The notes: a model not told the origin generated them from the sequence alone. 64,000 nucleotides of DNA from Neobacillus rhizosphaerae (GCF_937468385.1 NZ_CALBWS010000012.1:51192-115191); one strand, 5' to 3'. Counted from the first letter of the stretch, positions 15,545 to 25,318 are shown. Made by a program: numbers and translations.

Positions 15545-15583
15545 AAAAAGATGCCTAATCATAACGAAAGGCATCTTTTTTTA
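15545..15583. terminator. Bidirectional terminator
   Basis: AAAAAGATGCCT and AGGCATCTTTTTTT form a stem with about 10 nt of loop, flanked by A and T tracts on both sides. It can end the activator transcript from the left and the small gene at 15621 from the right. Confidence 0.8.
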
Positions 15584-15620
15584 AAATTTTTGGACTAGCG
15601 AAAGATTATTTGCCTCCTTT

Positions 15621-15794
15621 CTAGATAACAGGATAGTACTGTTCATATCTTGGATTACAATAATAGGGTGGTCTCGGCCCTATTTGAGGCATTTGCCAAG
15701 TATACGGATTAGAATTATATAAAATCTCTTCCTTTCCCTCAGATTGAGCTACTAATAATAAACTTACTTCGCGGCTAAATTGATAATAGTGCAC
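15621..15794 (-). CDS. Small Tyr/Pro-rich protein (57 residues)
   Basis: A short gene with a GTG start at 15792-15794 and a strong AAGGAGG about 9 nt upstream. The product begins with HYYQFSREVSLLLVAQSEGK and ends with a segment rich in Pro, Tyr and Asn (PQIGPRPPYYCNPRYEQYY). The composition resembles small spore-coat proteins of Bacillus, but I do not recognise the family. It stands alone, with a terminator just downstream (15545-15583). No membrane segment or signal peptide. Confidence 0.6.
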   Translation of the reverse strand: MHYYQFSREVSLLLVAQSEGKEEILYNSNPYTWQMPQIGPRPPYYCNPRYEQYYPVI

Positions 15795-15951
15795 TACTCA
15801 TAACCTCCTTGATGCATTTCATTTTCCATCAACTTATTCAACCTTCGATCGTAATGAGCCCGTCCCGCCTATTGTTTTTTCATCACGATAGGCACACTGT
15901 TAGCCCAGATGTCATACAGTGCAGGAAAATGTTTTTTCTAGGAGGATTTTC

Positions 15952-16881
15952 ATGGCCCACGATAATCAACAGAAGCCACCGAATCAAGATTATCCGTTGT
16001 ATCCCCATTACGGAAAAATAACGCGCTATGAAGACATTCCAATTACTGTTCCAGAACAACGTCAGTTTCGACAGCCGGGTGTTGAAAAATTGATGGTTCC
16101 AAGGCCGATCATTGAAAATCCGAATTATCAAGGAAGCGGGAAACTAGCAGGGAAGGTCGCGCTGATCACTGGTGGTGACAGTGGGATGGGGGCAGCTGCT
16201 GCTATCGCATTCGCTAAAGAAGGTGCGGACGTTGCCATTGCGTATTTGGATGAACATGAGGATGCAAACCGAACGAAGACAAGAATTGAAGAACTCGGAC
16301 AACGTTGTTTATTATTACCTGGTGACCTAAGAGAAAAACAGCAGTGTATCGATATTGTGGAAAAAACGATCCAATCCTTTGGACAGCTCGATGTGCTTTG
16401 TAACCATGTTGGTATCCAGTTTCAACAAGTAAGCTTGCTTGATATTACGGATGAGCAGTTCGATGATACGTTTAAAGTAAACATCTACTCTCATTTTTAC
16501 ACAACCAGGGCAGCCCTGCCCTACTTAAAAGCAGGCAGCTCCATCATTAATACAGCTTCTGTTGTTGCATTTTATGGGAATGAGCAATTGATTGATTATA
16601 CGGCGACGAAAGCTGCTAACGTTGGATTCACCCGGGCATTAGCCAATAATTTAATTGAAAAAGGAATCAGGGTAAATGCAGTCGCTCCTGGACGCATTTG
16701 GACTCCCCTTATCCCATCAAGCTTCTCAGCTGACCAAGTTCCACTTGTAAACAATCCTATGAAACGTCAAGGTCAACCCTTTGAACTTGCTCCGACTTTT
16801 GTATATCTCGCCTCCGATGATTCTCGTTTCATGACTGGGCAAACACTTCATGTTAACGGTGGGCAGGTGATGTCATCCTAA
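15952..16881 (+). CDS. Short-chain dehydrogenase/reductase (YdaD/YhdF/YhxD type)
   Basis: A 309-residue SDR. ATG at 15952 follows AGGAGG. The N-terminal extension of about 45 residues ([18 protein letters not shown]...) is typical of the YhdF/YhxD group, which belongs to general-stress proteins in B. subtilis. NAD(P) binding: [12 protein letters not shown] (about residue 57). Active site: Ser in INTASVV, Tyr and Lys in [10 protein letters not shown] (about 216-220). The C-terminus ends [15 protein letters not shown]. The substrate is unknown. It is convergent with the broken gene at 16873-17127, overlapping by 9 bp. Confidence 0.9.
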   Translation: MAHDNQQKPPNQDYPLYPHYGKITRYEDIPITVPEQRQFRQPGVEKLMVPRPIIENPNYQGSGKLAGKVALITGGDSGMGAAAAIAFAKEGADVAIAYLDEHEDANRTKTRIEELGQRCLLLPGDLREKQQCIDIVEKTIQSFGQLDVLCNHVGIQFQQVSLLDITDEQFDDTFKVNIYSHFYTTRAALPYLKAGSSIINTASVVAFYGNEQLIDYTATKAANVGFTRALANNLIEKGIRVNAVAPGRIWTPLIPSSFSADQVPLVNNPMKRQGQPFELAPTFVYLASDDSRFMTGQTLHVNGGQVMSS

Positions 16882-17127
16882 TATCCTAGCATGCAAAAAA
16901 GCACCAGTCACTGTTGTAATCGTTTTAATGATACCTAAATGTCTGTCAAAATCAATTAATTCACCATCTGCAAATCCAAGTGAATTAGCAATTCCCCAGC
17001 TTGTCGTACCAATCGCTTTAAATCCTACTTTTTCGAGAGTTAAGGCAGATAGGAGATCCCAAGCATTTCCTAAAAATAATATTTCCTGTGACGAATGTAG
17101 CTCATTGAATTCCTGAATTTTTGTCAT
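16873..17127 (-). pseudogene. Truncated isocitrate lyase/PEP mutase family gene
   Basis: The first 73 codons match the N-terminus of the ICL/PEPM family: ILFLGNAWDLLSALTLEKVG, FKAIGTTSWGIANSLGFADG and FDRHLGIIKTI. Members have about 250 residues; here the frame ends after 84, and the last residues run into the neighbouring SDR gene. All later parts, including the catalytic loop, are missing. A start and ribosome binding site remain (GGGGGAAC before ATG). It is best read as a 5' remnant after a deletion. Confidence 0.75.
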
Positions 17128-17450
17128 AATAAGTTCCCCCTTATGTTTGTTGGAACCATTTTAATAAGGAATCTACATTCACTTCGTCCTCATTCTTGCT
17201 CTTATAGTCTATTGAAACAAAAAAGAGAAGTTATCATTGACTCCTCTTCTAAAACTATATTTTCCTCTACCTTCCTGTACTTATTGAATTTCATGATTCG
17301 ATATTACTGCCCCTTTTCCACAGACAGGTGTAGGTCGCCTGATACCTGAATTGGTAAACATAACATCACTTCTGCTAAAAGCAGCGACAGTATCACTCAA
17401 TTGTGTGATAAAATCCTAGTTATAATCATGAAAAAAGTAGGTGTTTAAGG
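17128..17450. other. Intergenic region without a recognisable gene
   Basis: Between the truncated PEP-mutase-like gene and the phosphatase. I see no coding frame with a plausible start and ribosome binding site. The right end probably holds the promoter of the phosphatase gene (TGATAAAAT near 17405-17413). Confidence 0.5.
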
Positions 17451-18086
17451 TTGACTGAACCAAAAAAAGTAACGCTTTATTTTGTCCGTCATGGTGAAAC
17501 TCAATTTAATGTTGAAAGACGGATGCAAGGATTTTGTGATTCCCCTCTTACCGAAAAGGGAATCGCACAGGCCAAAGCAGTAGGAAGAGGATTATCAGAC
17601 ATTGAATTCAAAGCGGCATACGCCAGCGAGAGTCAGCGGGTAGTCGATACTGCAAATCATGCTCTTGGAGTTAGGGCAATACCTCTATCGACCGATGCAC
17701 GTCTTAAGGAAATGAACTTCGGTGTTCTAGAATCTTTATTATTCACTGATATTAATGCTCAATATGGGATTTTACTTGAGACTTTATTTAGTCTTAAAGA
17801 TTTACATTTATCTGCTCCGGAAGGTGAATCTTATGTTCAACTTTTTTCGCGGACAAATGTAGCTATTAAAGAGATTATTAAAAAACATGAAAAAGAAGGC
17901 GGAAATATTCTCGTATTCTCTCACGGAGTAACGATTGGAAACTACTTAATGCAATTAATGAAAATTAACAAATATCTGCACCATGATAATTGCAGCGTTT
18001 CCGTGGTCAGCTACTTGGACGGAAATTTTGAAGTTGAACGTCTGGCGGATACTTCTTTTAGAGAACAAGGAACTAGTTATAATTAG
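17451..18086 (+). CDS. Histidine phosphatase family protein (phosphoglycerate mutase-like)
   Basis: A 211-residue His-phosphatase superfamily member. The RHG motif LYFVRHGETQFN (His at about residue 13) gives the phosphorylated histidine; the second histidine is in LVFSHGVTIGNYL (about 162), and the proton donor Glu is expected in KEMNFGVLES. It starts at TTG with GTAGGTG upstream. It probably dephosphorylates a small phosphate ester; family members differ widely in substrate, so no substrate is assigned. It stands alone and ends before a strong terminator. Confidence 0.88.
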   Translation: MTEPKKVTLYFVRHGETQFNVERRMQGFCDSPLTEKGIAQAKAVGRGLSDIEFKAAYASESQRVVDTANHALGVRAIPLSTDARLKEMNFGVLESLLFTDINAQYGILLETLFSLKDLHLSAPEGESYVQLFSRTNVAIKEIIKKHEKEGGNILVFSHGVTIGNYLMQLMKINKYLHHDNCSVSVVSYLDGNFEVERLADTSFREQGTSYN

Positions 18087-18148
18087 GCTCTTTTCTAAGA
18101 AATGGTTTGCTTTTATTGAGTGAAGATCATTTGACGACCGAAAAAGAA

Positions 18149-18202
18149 AAAAGAGCTGCCTCCCAAAGGTCGTTGATCGTCCCTTTTGGAGGCAGCTCTT
18201 TC
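18149..18202. terminator. Long bidirectional terminator between convergent genes
   Basis: AAAGAGCTGCCTCC pairs with GGAGGCAGCTCTTT across a 24-nt loop that also partly pairs. It lies between the convergent phosphatase and nuclease genes and can serve both. Confidence 0.85.
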
Positions 18203-18215
18203 CACTGTTCTTTTA

Positions 18216-19085
18216 TTATCTATCGCAGGCATACCCATCATTATCACGATCCATTTTCGCTTGATAAGCAGGGTGTCCTTTTGAAACACCATCTGGGTAT
18301 TTTTTTCGAAGTTCAGTACAATTGGCAAAAAACTCGGTCCCACTACTATTAGGCGTATTGCTTGATTGGGTAGTGGTTTTCGAACTAGAGCTAGTTGAAC
18401 CAGGCTGATTGGTTGGTTTAGCAGCTGAATTTACACAGCCATTAAATCCACGATCAGTAGCAAAGCCTGGCTGTGACCAGATATTCAGCTTTTTATTTTT
18501 TGCTTGATTTTCATCGGCTTGAAATTGGTCCAAATATTTATATGGAGGTTGGTATACATAGGCGATGCGGGCATAGCCTTCTTTTAGCAAGGTTTCTTGC
18601 ACGGAAGCCCCGTTTACAAACACATAGGCCAACAGGCGACCGTATTTATCTCTTTTGTTTCCATGATCAAATTCAAGAGTTATTTGACCGCTGTTCAATA
18701 ATTGGTTGTTTCTTTTATACGCTTCTACGGCAAAGGGCTGGACACAAGTATTTGGCTTTTTCTCTTCCGGAGTATCAACCAACAAGTATCGCACCGTCTC
18801 TTTTTCTCCATTATAAGTTACTTTAATCGTGTCGCCATCCACTGCTTCTACTAGAGTAACCGGAACCTGATTGCTGTCCTCCTTGGTCTGGGGTTGTTCC
18901 TTGCTATTTTCCGATTGGTTAACCTGACTCTTCCCTACTGTATCCGTTTTTTGTTCCTTTACAGATTCCACTTTTTCAGATGTTTGCTCTGCTGTACTTG
19001 AGGTTTTTTCAGCACTTCCTTGATTGCAGGCCGTCAATCCTAATAAAAGAAATCCAGATACTACTAAATTAAGAACTAACTTCAT
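18216..19085 (-). CDS. Lipoprotein thermonuclease (SNase domain) with Excalibur domain, YncB-like
   Basis: A 289-residue secreted nuclease. Lipobox GLTAC (Cys20), then a 50-residue Ser/Thr/Glu/Gln-rich linker. The SNase domain runs from about residue 75 to 210: VDGDTIKVTYNGEKETVRYL, DTPEEKKP, and YGRLLAYVFVNG with the catalytic Arg/Glu set expected. A second Ser/Thr-rich linker leads to the Excalibur motif DRDNDGYACDR at the C-terminus, a calcium-binding-like loop. It degrades DNA/RNA outside the cell. A fragment of its linker coding sequence is duplicated at 7963-8033. Upstream, 19086-19345 shows no gene, only a short ATTCC/GGAAT dyad. Confidence 0.92.
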   Translation of the reverse strand: MKLVLNLVVSGFLLLGLTACNQGSAEKTSSTAEQTSEKVESVKEQKTDTVGKSQVNQSENSKEQPQTKEDSNQVPVTLVEAVDGDTIKVTYNGEKETVRYLLVDTPEEKKPNTCVQPFAVEAYKRNNQLLNSGQITLEFDHGNKRDKYGRLLAYVFVNGASVQETLLKEGYARIAYVYQPPYKYLDQFQADENQAKNKKLNIWSQPGFATDRGFNGCVNSAAKPTNQPGSTSSSSKTTTQSSNTPNSSGTEFFANCTELRKKYPDGVSKGHPAYQAKMDRDNDGYACDR

Positions 19086-19345
19086 TTCTTCACACCTTAT
19101 ATTCTTTATTCTTCAACTAAAAATCACTATTACATTATAAACCTTTTCATTATAGTTTTTAAGGTCAATAGTACTCATTCATTAACTAATCCAAACGTTT
19201 ATATAAAAATTGAAAGTCGCAAGGATCATTAAAAAAAATACCCAACTCTAATAGGATATTTTCTAAGTTTATTGTTTTGTGTATTCCCGGGGAATATGTA
19301 GAACGGGCGATCATTCCTCTATATTCATTTGCTTTTTTGAATAAA

Positions 19346-20215
19346 TTAATTTGGCTCTACATGGACATGAACATCGTATACTCCATAATTTGTTATCATG
19401 ACTTTTTCAACATGGGTAGCTATGTCATGTGCTTCTCTAATATCTAACGTAGAATGAACAAGAATCACGACATCGATCACTTCATTATTGCCGTAGTTTC
19501 TCCCTTTAATTTCCTTTATTCCTTTTACTCCGTCTACTTTTGTAATGACTTCCTGATAAAGTTGAATTTTATTTTCATCAAATCCATCTGATAGTTCATG
19601 AGAAGCTTGCTTAAAGATATCCCAAGCTGTTTTACATATTAATAGTCCTACGATAATTGCAGTTACTGTGTCTAGCCAAGGCATATTTAATTGAGAACCA
19701 CATATACCTACAGCTGTTCCTATACTTACCCAAGCATCGGAAAGGTTATCTTTTGCAGCTGCCATCACAGCTTTACTATTAATTTTACCAGCTAATTTTT
19801 TATTGTACCGATAAACAAAATACATGGCTATTGCTGAAACCATACCTACATATGCAGCTATAATGTCAGGTGACTCTTTCCCCCCCTGAAACATAGAGGT
19901 AATAGCATCTATCAATACTTGTATACCAACGGCTATCATAATAAAAGAAGCAACCATTGATGCTATCGTTTCACTTTTCCAATGACCATAACCATGATCT
20001 TTATCAGGCGGCCTTTGTGAAAGCTTCAGCCCAATAAGTACAGCAATAGATGCAATGATATCGGTTGTATTGTTTAGACCATCTGCTTTCAAAGCAGCAG
20101 AGTCACTCATATATCCAATAACTACCTTTATGATGGAAAGACAAATATAAGCAATCATACTAATGATTGCGCCACGTTCGCCTAATTTAAGATCCTTATA
20201 TTTTTGATTTTCCAT
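19346..20215 (-). CDS. Cation diffusion facilitator (Mn/Zn efflux, MneS/MneP-like)
   Basis: A 289-residue CDF transporter. Six membrane helices in the first 200 residues; metal-site Asp in ALKADGLNNTTDI (helix 2) and AAAKDNLSDAWVS (helix 5), with HGYGHWKSET between. The cytoplasmic C-terminal domain (about 205-289) ends in VHVHVEPN. It exports divalent metal in exchange for protons. The DGLNNTTD and DNLSD metal-site pattern and length resemble the manganese exporters YeaB/MneS and YdfM/MneP of B. subtilis; specificity remains uncertain. The leader does not resemble a yybP-ykoY manganese riboswitch. Confidence 0.9.
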   Translation of the reverse strand: MENQKYKDLKLGERGAIISMIAYICLSIIKVVIGYMSDSAALKADGLNNTTDIIASIAVLIGLKLSQRPPDKDHGYGHWKSETIASMVASFIMIAVGIQVLIDAITSMFQGGKESPDIIAAYVGMVSAIAMYFVYRYNKKLAGKINSKAVMAAAKDNLSDAWVSIGTAVGICGSQLNMPWLDTVTAIIVGLLICKTAWDIFKQASHELSDGFDENKIQLYQEVITKVDGVKGIKEIKGRNYGNNEVIDVVILVHSTLDIREAHDIATHVEKVMITNYGVYDVHVHVEPN

Positions 20216-20343
20216 CTTTCTTTCCTCCCACCAAAGTACTTCCCTATGATATCAATAAAAATATGGGTGGGTCTAGAGCAACCTTTTTGCATCGTTTTAT
20301 ATAAGTAGACTACACATAATAATGTTTCACACGGGAAAGACTT

Positions 20344-20500
20344 CTAGGAATATACCTTATTTAAACCATTCATTTTGAGACCGTTATCAAACGTAACCAC
20401 CATGGAACCACGATTGCCTGTACTAAAATAGAATTTTTCTAACACTATTACGATGATTTCGTTCTCCCCAATCGAACAGCAAGGCAAATAAATAACCGCA
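20344..20500 (-). pseudogene. C-terminal-less remnant of a small protein gene (DUF6054-like)
   Basis: An open minus-strand frame without a start codon reads LPCCSIGENEIIVIVLEKFY followed by FSTGNRGSMVVTFDNG. This looks like the core of a small Firmicutes protein family that I recall as DUF6054. It ends early and lacks any ribosome binding site. It lies in the 397-bp gap between the efflux gene and the methyltransferase, which otherwise holds only presumed promoters. Confidence 0.35.
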
Positions 20501-20612
20501 AAATTAATGTCTATTAGACATAAAAAATATGTTACAGTTTTAATTAGACTTATTATAGGGTTTTGCCCTATTAGAACCAGATCTTCCTTAAAGGAGAAAA
20601 GGAGACAAACAT

Positions 20613-21362
20613 ATGGATAGAAACAAATTTTCAGCTATTGCCCACCGCGATCACACATTTTATAATCCTATCAGTGAAGAAAAGCTCATGAAAATGATAG
20701 GAATCGTATCTCCTAAACCGCAAGATAAGGTGATTGATATTGGCGCAGGAAAATGTGAACTGTTGATTCGTTTGGTGGAAAACTACCAGGTAACAGCTAC
20801 TGCTATCGAATTGTATGGCGGTGCCATCGAGAAAGGGAAAAGGCATGCAAGCAGCAGAATTCCTGAGGGCAGTATTGAATTTATCGTGGATGATGCAACC
20901 GCGGCAGTCGAAAGATGTGAGCAAGCGGGATATGAATTAGGAATTTGTATCGGTTCGACCCACGCATTGGGTGGGCTAGAAGCTACACTACAGACGCTTA
21001 AGAGCCTCGTAAAGAAAAATGGATACATTCTGATTGGTGAAGGCTATTGGAAACAAACTCCATGTGCTGAGTATTTAGAGGCGCTTGGAGGAGCTGACGA
21101 GTCCGATTGTAAAAGCCATGCTGAGACTGTAAAGGCAGGTGAGGAATTGGGGCTAGTCCCGCTTTGGTCTTATGTAGCGAACGAAGATGATTGGGATGAT
21201 TATGAATGGCTCTATTCCTCATCTATCGAGAATTATTGTCTTGAGAATCCAAATGATCCAGATCATGATGCGATGCTACAGAGAATTCGTACTTGGAGAC
21301 GAACTTATTTGAAATGGGGCAGGGATACTCTAGGATTCGGATTGTATTTGTACCGAACCTAA
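20613..21362 (+). CDS. Class I SAM-dependent methyltransferase
   Basis: A 249-residue methyltransferase. Motif I is VIDIGAGKCELLIRL (about residues 39-53), followed by an acidic residue at the end of strand 2 (TAIELYGGAIEKG), FIVDDATAA, and motif IV LGICIGSTHALGG. AAGGAGAAAAGGAG precedes the ATG. The core is followed by a C-terminal part rich in Trp and Asp (ANEDDWDDYEWLYSSSIENY). The substrate is unknown; it looks like a small-molecule or ubiE-type enzyme. It is a single gene with no operon partner. Confidence 0.85.
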   Translation: MDRNKFSAIAHRDHTFYNPISEEKLMKMIGIVSPKPQDKVIDIGAGKCELLIRLVENYQVTATAIELYGGAIEKGKRHASSRIPEGSIEFIVDDATAAVERCEQAGYELGICIGSTHALGGLEATLQTLKSLVKKNGYILIGEGYWKQTPCAEYLEALGGADESDCKSHAETVKAGEELGLVPLWSYVANEDDWDDYEWLYSSSIENYCLENPNDPDHDAMLQRIRTWRRTYLKWGRDTLGFGLYLYRT

Positions 21363-21450
21363 GGTCACGCCTCGGGTTTTAGAAAAGTACGAGCGGCTGT
21401 TAACCGACGTATGGACTGGGGCGCTTCTAAGTTTAAGAGAACCTGCAAAA

Positions 21451-21496
21451 GGATGCCTGCCTCCAGATGTGTTAACACATCTAGAGGCAGGCATCC
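21451..21496. terminator. 46-nt near-perfect hairpin between convergent genes
   Basis: GGATGCCTGCCTC pairs with GAGGCAGGCATCC and AGATGTG with CACATCT around a TTAA loop, with a single mismatch between the two stem parts. It lies 106 bp beyond the TorD-like gene stop and can end the molybdoenzyme operon from the right and the methyltransferase transcript from the left, although the U-tracts are short. Confidence 0.75.
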
Positions 21497-21601
21497 AAAT
21501 TTCTTTCCTACTTTATCACTAAACAACTTATCTTGTTCGCGTCCATCTACACTTCTCTATCCACTATTAAACAAAATTCGAGTATTGCCTGTGGATCGTA
21601 T

Positions 21602-22204
21602 TTAAGATAATGACAGGAATTCTTCCTTGTCAAGAGACTGGCAAAAACACTCTAAAAACTCTTTAATAAAAGGATGCTGTACATGGTTAGATGCATTTTT
21701 CTGCAGAGGCTTAAGCATCGGCTGAATGTAATTGGATAAAATTTCAACCTCAAGATCAACTAATTTATTATATAGCTCAACATCTGAATCTTGTTTTGCT
21801 TTTATTTGTTCTTGTATTAATGAACGAACAAACACCATTAAACAGCCCAGATGATCGGGGTAAAGATTGTTTTCAAGCGGGTAATAAAAGCCTAGTTTTT
21901 CATAAAGGCCAATTAAACAAAGTAAGCTTTTCCTGCTTTCCTCAGCATTTTTTCCGCCATTGCCAGAATAAGAGGAAAAATAAGGAGAGATGAAAAATTC
22001 ACCGGGAATACAAAAGTGATTTTCATGCCAAACTTCTACTTTTTCACGCTGATAATGTTGATGGAATGGGAACTGATTACTTACTTCAGCCGGTATTTCG
22101 GCAAAGATCGTCTCATAACGATCCCAATCTCCAAGCCAAATCACAGACATTATATTCGCTAGCACCATGCTGCCATGAAGTTCTTCTACTGTTTGCATAA
22201 CCAT
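21602..22204 (-). CDS. TorD/DmsD-like molybdoenzyme chaperone
   Basis: A 200-residue, mostly helical protein of the TorD/DmsD/NarJ chaperone type. Recognisable parts are FPFHQHYQREKVEVWHENHFCIPGEFFISPYFSSY (about residues 46-80) and YYPLENNLYPDHLGCLMVFV (about 107-126, the EPxDH-like segment, here YPDHLG). Such chaperones bind the Tat signal of a molybdoenzyme and help insert the cofactor before export. It starts 15 bp after the catalytic subunit gene on the same strand and is the last gene of the operon. Confidence 0.82.
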   Translation of the reverse strand: MVMQTVEELHGSMVLANIMSVIWLGDWDRYETIFAEIPAEVSNQFPFHQHYQREKVEVWHENHFCIPGEFFISPYFSSYSGNGGKNAEESRKSLLCLIGLYEKLGFYYPLENNLYPDHLGCLMVFVRSLIQEQIKAKQDSDVELYNKLVDLEVEILSNYIQPMLKPLQKNASNHVQHPFIKEFLECFCQSLDKEEFLSLS

Positions 22205-22219
22205 TTCCCTCTCCTTTTA

Positions 22220-25200
22220 TCATACCTTTTTAATATCGATATAAACATTTTGCTGGGCAGGACCACCTGCAATTAGATCTGCTAGAAAGCCTTCAAAATA
22301 ACTTGAATCTTTATCGGCTAAAGCATTAACAGAAAATCCATTCCCACGAGCCTTTGCATAGCCGCTTTCTTCATGAAGGGGAACATTAGTTTCAAACGGT
22401 AAATGTCCATAATTCTCAGTTTTCTTCATTATTTTTCCGTCAATCTTTTCATCCTTTACACCATTTGCGAAATGACCAAAGCTGTAGTTTGCGCCAAGCA
22501 CACCTGGTTTAATTCCTGGTGTAACCAATGCTGTTCCTTTTACTTTTGCACTAGTAGAAGTAATTAAAACCGTGTCTCCTGTTTTTATGCCTTTCTTTTT
22601 TGCATCAAGTGGATTAATCCACAAATAGTTTTCCGGGCGAATTTCTCTTAACCATGCATTGCTTTCCGTTCGATGTGTTCCCACATTTCTAGACTTCCAA
22701 TTGATAAATTGGTAAGGCTTAGATGGCTGATAGATTTCTCCATTATATTGCCTAATTTCGTCAGCGATTGGTACACCTTCAAAGGTTTTACCTGTGTATG
22801 CACTCTTAAAGCCCGCTACCTTTTCATCATAAAAGTGTACGAGATTATTAAATTGATATTTAATATGGTTTCCGACATATTCATCACCTTGCGGCTCATA
22901 TCTTCCTCCACGGTTTAATACATACACAACCTTTTTCCACTCTTCCGGCTTCACCGTACTTTTCAAGACATTGATATCAAAATACTTTCCGAGTGCTTTT
23001 TTTCTTGCTTTTTCAAAAATGGCAAGCTCTTCTGCACTCGCATCTTGGACCGGTTTCTTGCCATCAAAGGCTATATTTGCAACACGTCGAACATAGTAAT
23101 CTTCCGGACAATGAAGATTGGAACCATCTTTAAATGCACCGTCACCTACTCCTGGAAGCCCCATTCCTTTTAATAAATCAATATACACTTGCTCCGTTGA
23201 CCGTGCATCCGGTACGATGCGCGTAACCGGCTGGATAAGACCAGCAAATTTATATTTTAGGATTGGGAAAATTTCTTCTGCATTCCAGCTTTCAAGATAG
23301 GATAAATCAGGCAAGATGAAATCAGCATACTTTGTTGTTTCTCCAATGACAATGTCAGATGAAACAACAAGCTCAACCACTTTTGGATCACGAATGAATT
23401 TCAGTTGCATATCTGAACGTGGCCCTGACATAATCGGTGAAGTTCGATTGACGATAATGGCACGTATTTTGTAAGGATACCCTTCAGCTGCACTTGGAAG
23501 CACATCATGAATTAATTTATTGCCAATTGGATACCATGGACGCTTTGCTGGATAACCGTCTTTTTTAAATAAGGATGTCTTTTCATATGGTACCTTATGC
23601 CGCGTAACGGGTATTCCCCATGAAGTGTTTGCATTTGGCACAGCACTTAAATTATAGCGGCCTTCAGTCGCATTGAATTTTGCACCCAAGGCAGTGTCTC
23701 CACCCTTCCAGTCATGATTTCCAACTAGATGGTTTAACATATTAATAGCACGAACACTATAGTAGCCATTGGTATGCATGGCAGGGCCACGGTATGAATG
23801 AATCCCTACTTTTTTACCATGTGACGTAAATTCCTTCGCGATTTGGTTTATTTGTTCCACTGGTATGTCACATTGCATTGCGTAATTCTCTAGTGATTTT
23901 TCCATTACCTTCTTTTTAAAAATGGTAAATACTGATTTTACCTTGATTCCGTTAATTTCTGTATCAACCTCTAAATCTCCTTGATGAGCATTTGTATGCA
24001 ACACTGGCTTGCCATTTTCTAATACAACAAATTCTTCTTCACCCATACCTAAATCACGTGCTCGTAAGAAAGGGCGTTTTTTATCGCCAACATTGACTAA
24101 ATAAGTCGCATCGCTCCATGTCGCTTCATCATCCAATTTAGCTTCCATCCCATTTGGATTTCGTAAATATTGCTCATCATAGCGATTATTTTCAATAATC
24201 CAACGGCACATAGCTAGGGCAAGTGCACCGTCTCCACCCGGTTTGACTGGAACCCACATGTGAGCTTTTTCAGCTGTTTTGCTAAAGCGAGGGTCAATGA
24301 CGACCATCTTCATCCCCCGGTCAATCGCATTGGTTATTTGTGGTGCAAAGGTTGTTGGACCACGATTGGCTGTTAATGGGTTCGCACCCCAGACAAGGAC
24401 AAATTCAGCATTTTCATAATCAGGGATCATCCGTTGCTTTTGTTTTGTCGTATCATGTGAGCGGACATTTCCCATTACACTTGTAATTCCGCAATAACCG
24501 CCATGGTCGTAATAATTCGCTGTTCCAAGACTGCCGTTGGCAAGTCTTTCAATAAATTCTCGATGTTGGCCGGACATGACCACAATCTGGTTTGATTTCG
24601 GACCAAAATCAGGATGATCGGTATTAATTAGGACATCCTTGTATTTCGCATCAAATTCAGCTTTTTTCATTTTATCAGTTTTAAGTTTTTCCCAATCCGC
24701 CATGACTGCTGCCTCAGGTGCAAATGCCCAAATCTCCTTTAGGCCTGGTGTTCCGAGATCTTTGCTACCGTCAAGAATTTCCTTGTATGCCTCTTCCCAG
24801 CTAATCGATTTCCATACACCGCTGCCCCTCTCTCCAACGCGCTTTAGCGGTTTTTGGACACGATAAGCATCATAGGCAGTTTGGATACCGGCTTGCCCCT
24901 TCAAACATGTTCTCGCTCCTCGATGCGAACGCCCTGATTTAGCTACATCACCCGTTCCCTTTATGGCGGCTTCAAGTGGGGTATTATAATCAATATGACC
25001 AAAAGGAACCATCCCAATTGGGCTGTATTGGTTACCAGCTATTTTACGGACGATCGAAGAATAGGGACTGTTCGCATTTCCGGCGACAATATATGTTTTG
25101 ATTGTACAACTCGCATTACATTGCTGACATGACGTAAACAGAATGTCTTCTGCTGTATAATCCTGATAATCTGTCCCAATCCCATGTCCATCATCTGTCC

Positions 25201-25318
25201 ATACCCCGTTTATCACTTGCTTTACGGGACCGACAAACGCTGGACCCACGATGGCCACGGCACCAAATGCACCTAGTGCTTTTAGAAAACCTCTTCGATT
25301 CATTTTATCTTTACTCAT
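22220..25318 (-). CDS. Tat-exported molybdopterin oxidoreductase, TtrA/SrdA-like catalytic subunit
   Basis: About 1032 residues of the DMSO reductase superfamily. The start at 25318 is chosen because GGAG lies 9 nt upstream. Twin-arginine signal NRRGFLKALGAFGAVAIVG; then a 4Fe-4S site CQQCNASC with a fourth Cys in GARTCLKGQ. The likely Mo ligand Cys is in DHGGYCGITSVMGN (about residue 278). Cofactor-binding segments VLVWGANPLTANRGP and VVIDPRFSKTAEKAHMWVPV follow. The B-C-A gene order with an NrfD anchor fits tetrathionate reductase (TtrBCA) or the Bacillus selenate reductase SrdBCA. The electron acceptor cannot be chosen from the sequence. It works outside the membrane. Confidence 0.85.
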   Translation of the reverse strand: MSKDKMNRRGFLKALGAFGAVAIVGPAFVGPVKQVINGVWTDDGHGIGTDYQDYTAEDILFTSCQQCNASCTIKTYIVAGNANSPYSSIVRKIAGNQYSPIGMVPFGHIDYNTPLEAAIKGTGDVAKSGRSHRGARTCLKGQAGIQTAYDAYRVQKPLKRVGERGSGVWKSISWEEAYKEILDGSKDLGTPGLKEIWAFAPEAAVMADWEKLKTDKMKKAEFDAKYKDVLINTDHPDFGPKSNQIVVMSGQHREFIERLANGSLGTANYYDHGGYCGITSVMGNVRSHDTTKQKQRMIPDYENAEFVLVWGANPLTANRGPTTFAPQITNAIDRGMKMVVIDPRFSKTAEKAHMWVPVKPGGDGALALAMCRWIIENNRYDEQYLRNPNGMEAKLDDEATWSDATYLVNVGDKKRPFLRARDLGMGEEEFVVLENGKPVLHTNAHQGDLEVDTEINGIKVKSVFTIFKKKVMEKSLENYAMQCDIPVEQINQIAKEFTSHGKKVGIHSYRGPAMHTNGYYSVRAINMLNHLVGNHDWKGGDTALGAKFNATEGRYNLSAVPNANTSWGIPVTRHKVPYEKTSLFKKDGYPAKRPWYPIGNKLIHDVLPSAAEGYPYKIRAIIVNRTSPIMSGPRSDMQLKFIRDPKVVELVVSSDIVIGETTKYADFILPDLSYLESWNAEEIFPILKYKFAGLIQPVTRIVPDARSTEQVYIDLLKGMGLPGVGDGAFKDGSNLHCPEDYYVRRVANIAFDGKKPVQDASAEELAIFEKARKKALGKYFDINVLKSTVKPEEWKKVVYVLNRGGRYEPQGDEYVGNHIKYQFNNLVHFYDEKVAGFKSAYTGKTFEGVPIADEIRQYNGEIYQPSKPYQFINWKSRNVGTHRTESNAWLREIRPENYLWINPLDAKKKGIKTGDTVLITSTSAKVKGTALVTPGIKPGVLGANYSFGHFANGVKDEKIDGKIMKKTENYGHLPFETNVPLHEESGYAKARGNGFSVNALADKDSSYFEGFLADLIAGGPAQQNVYIDIKKV

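Noticed and set aside
20216..20330. Manganese riboswitch (yybP-ykoY) before the efflux gene
   Set aside because: None of the conserved loop sequences of that riboswitch is present on the minus strand.
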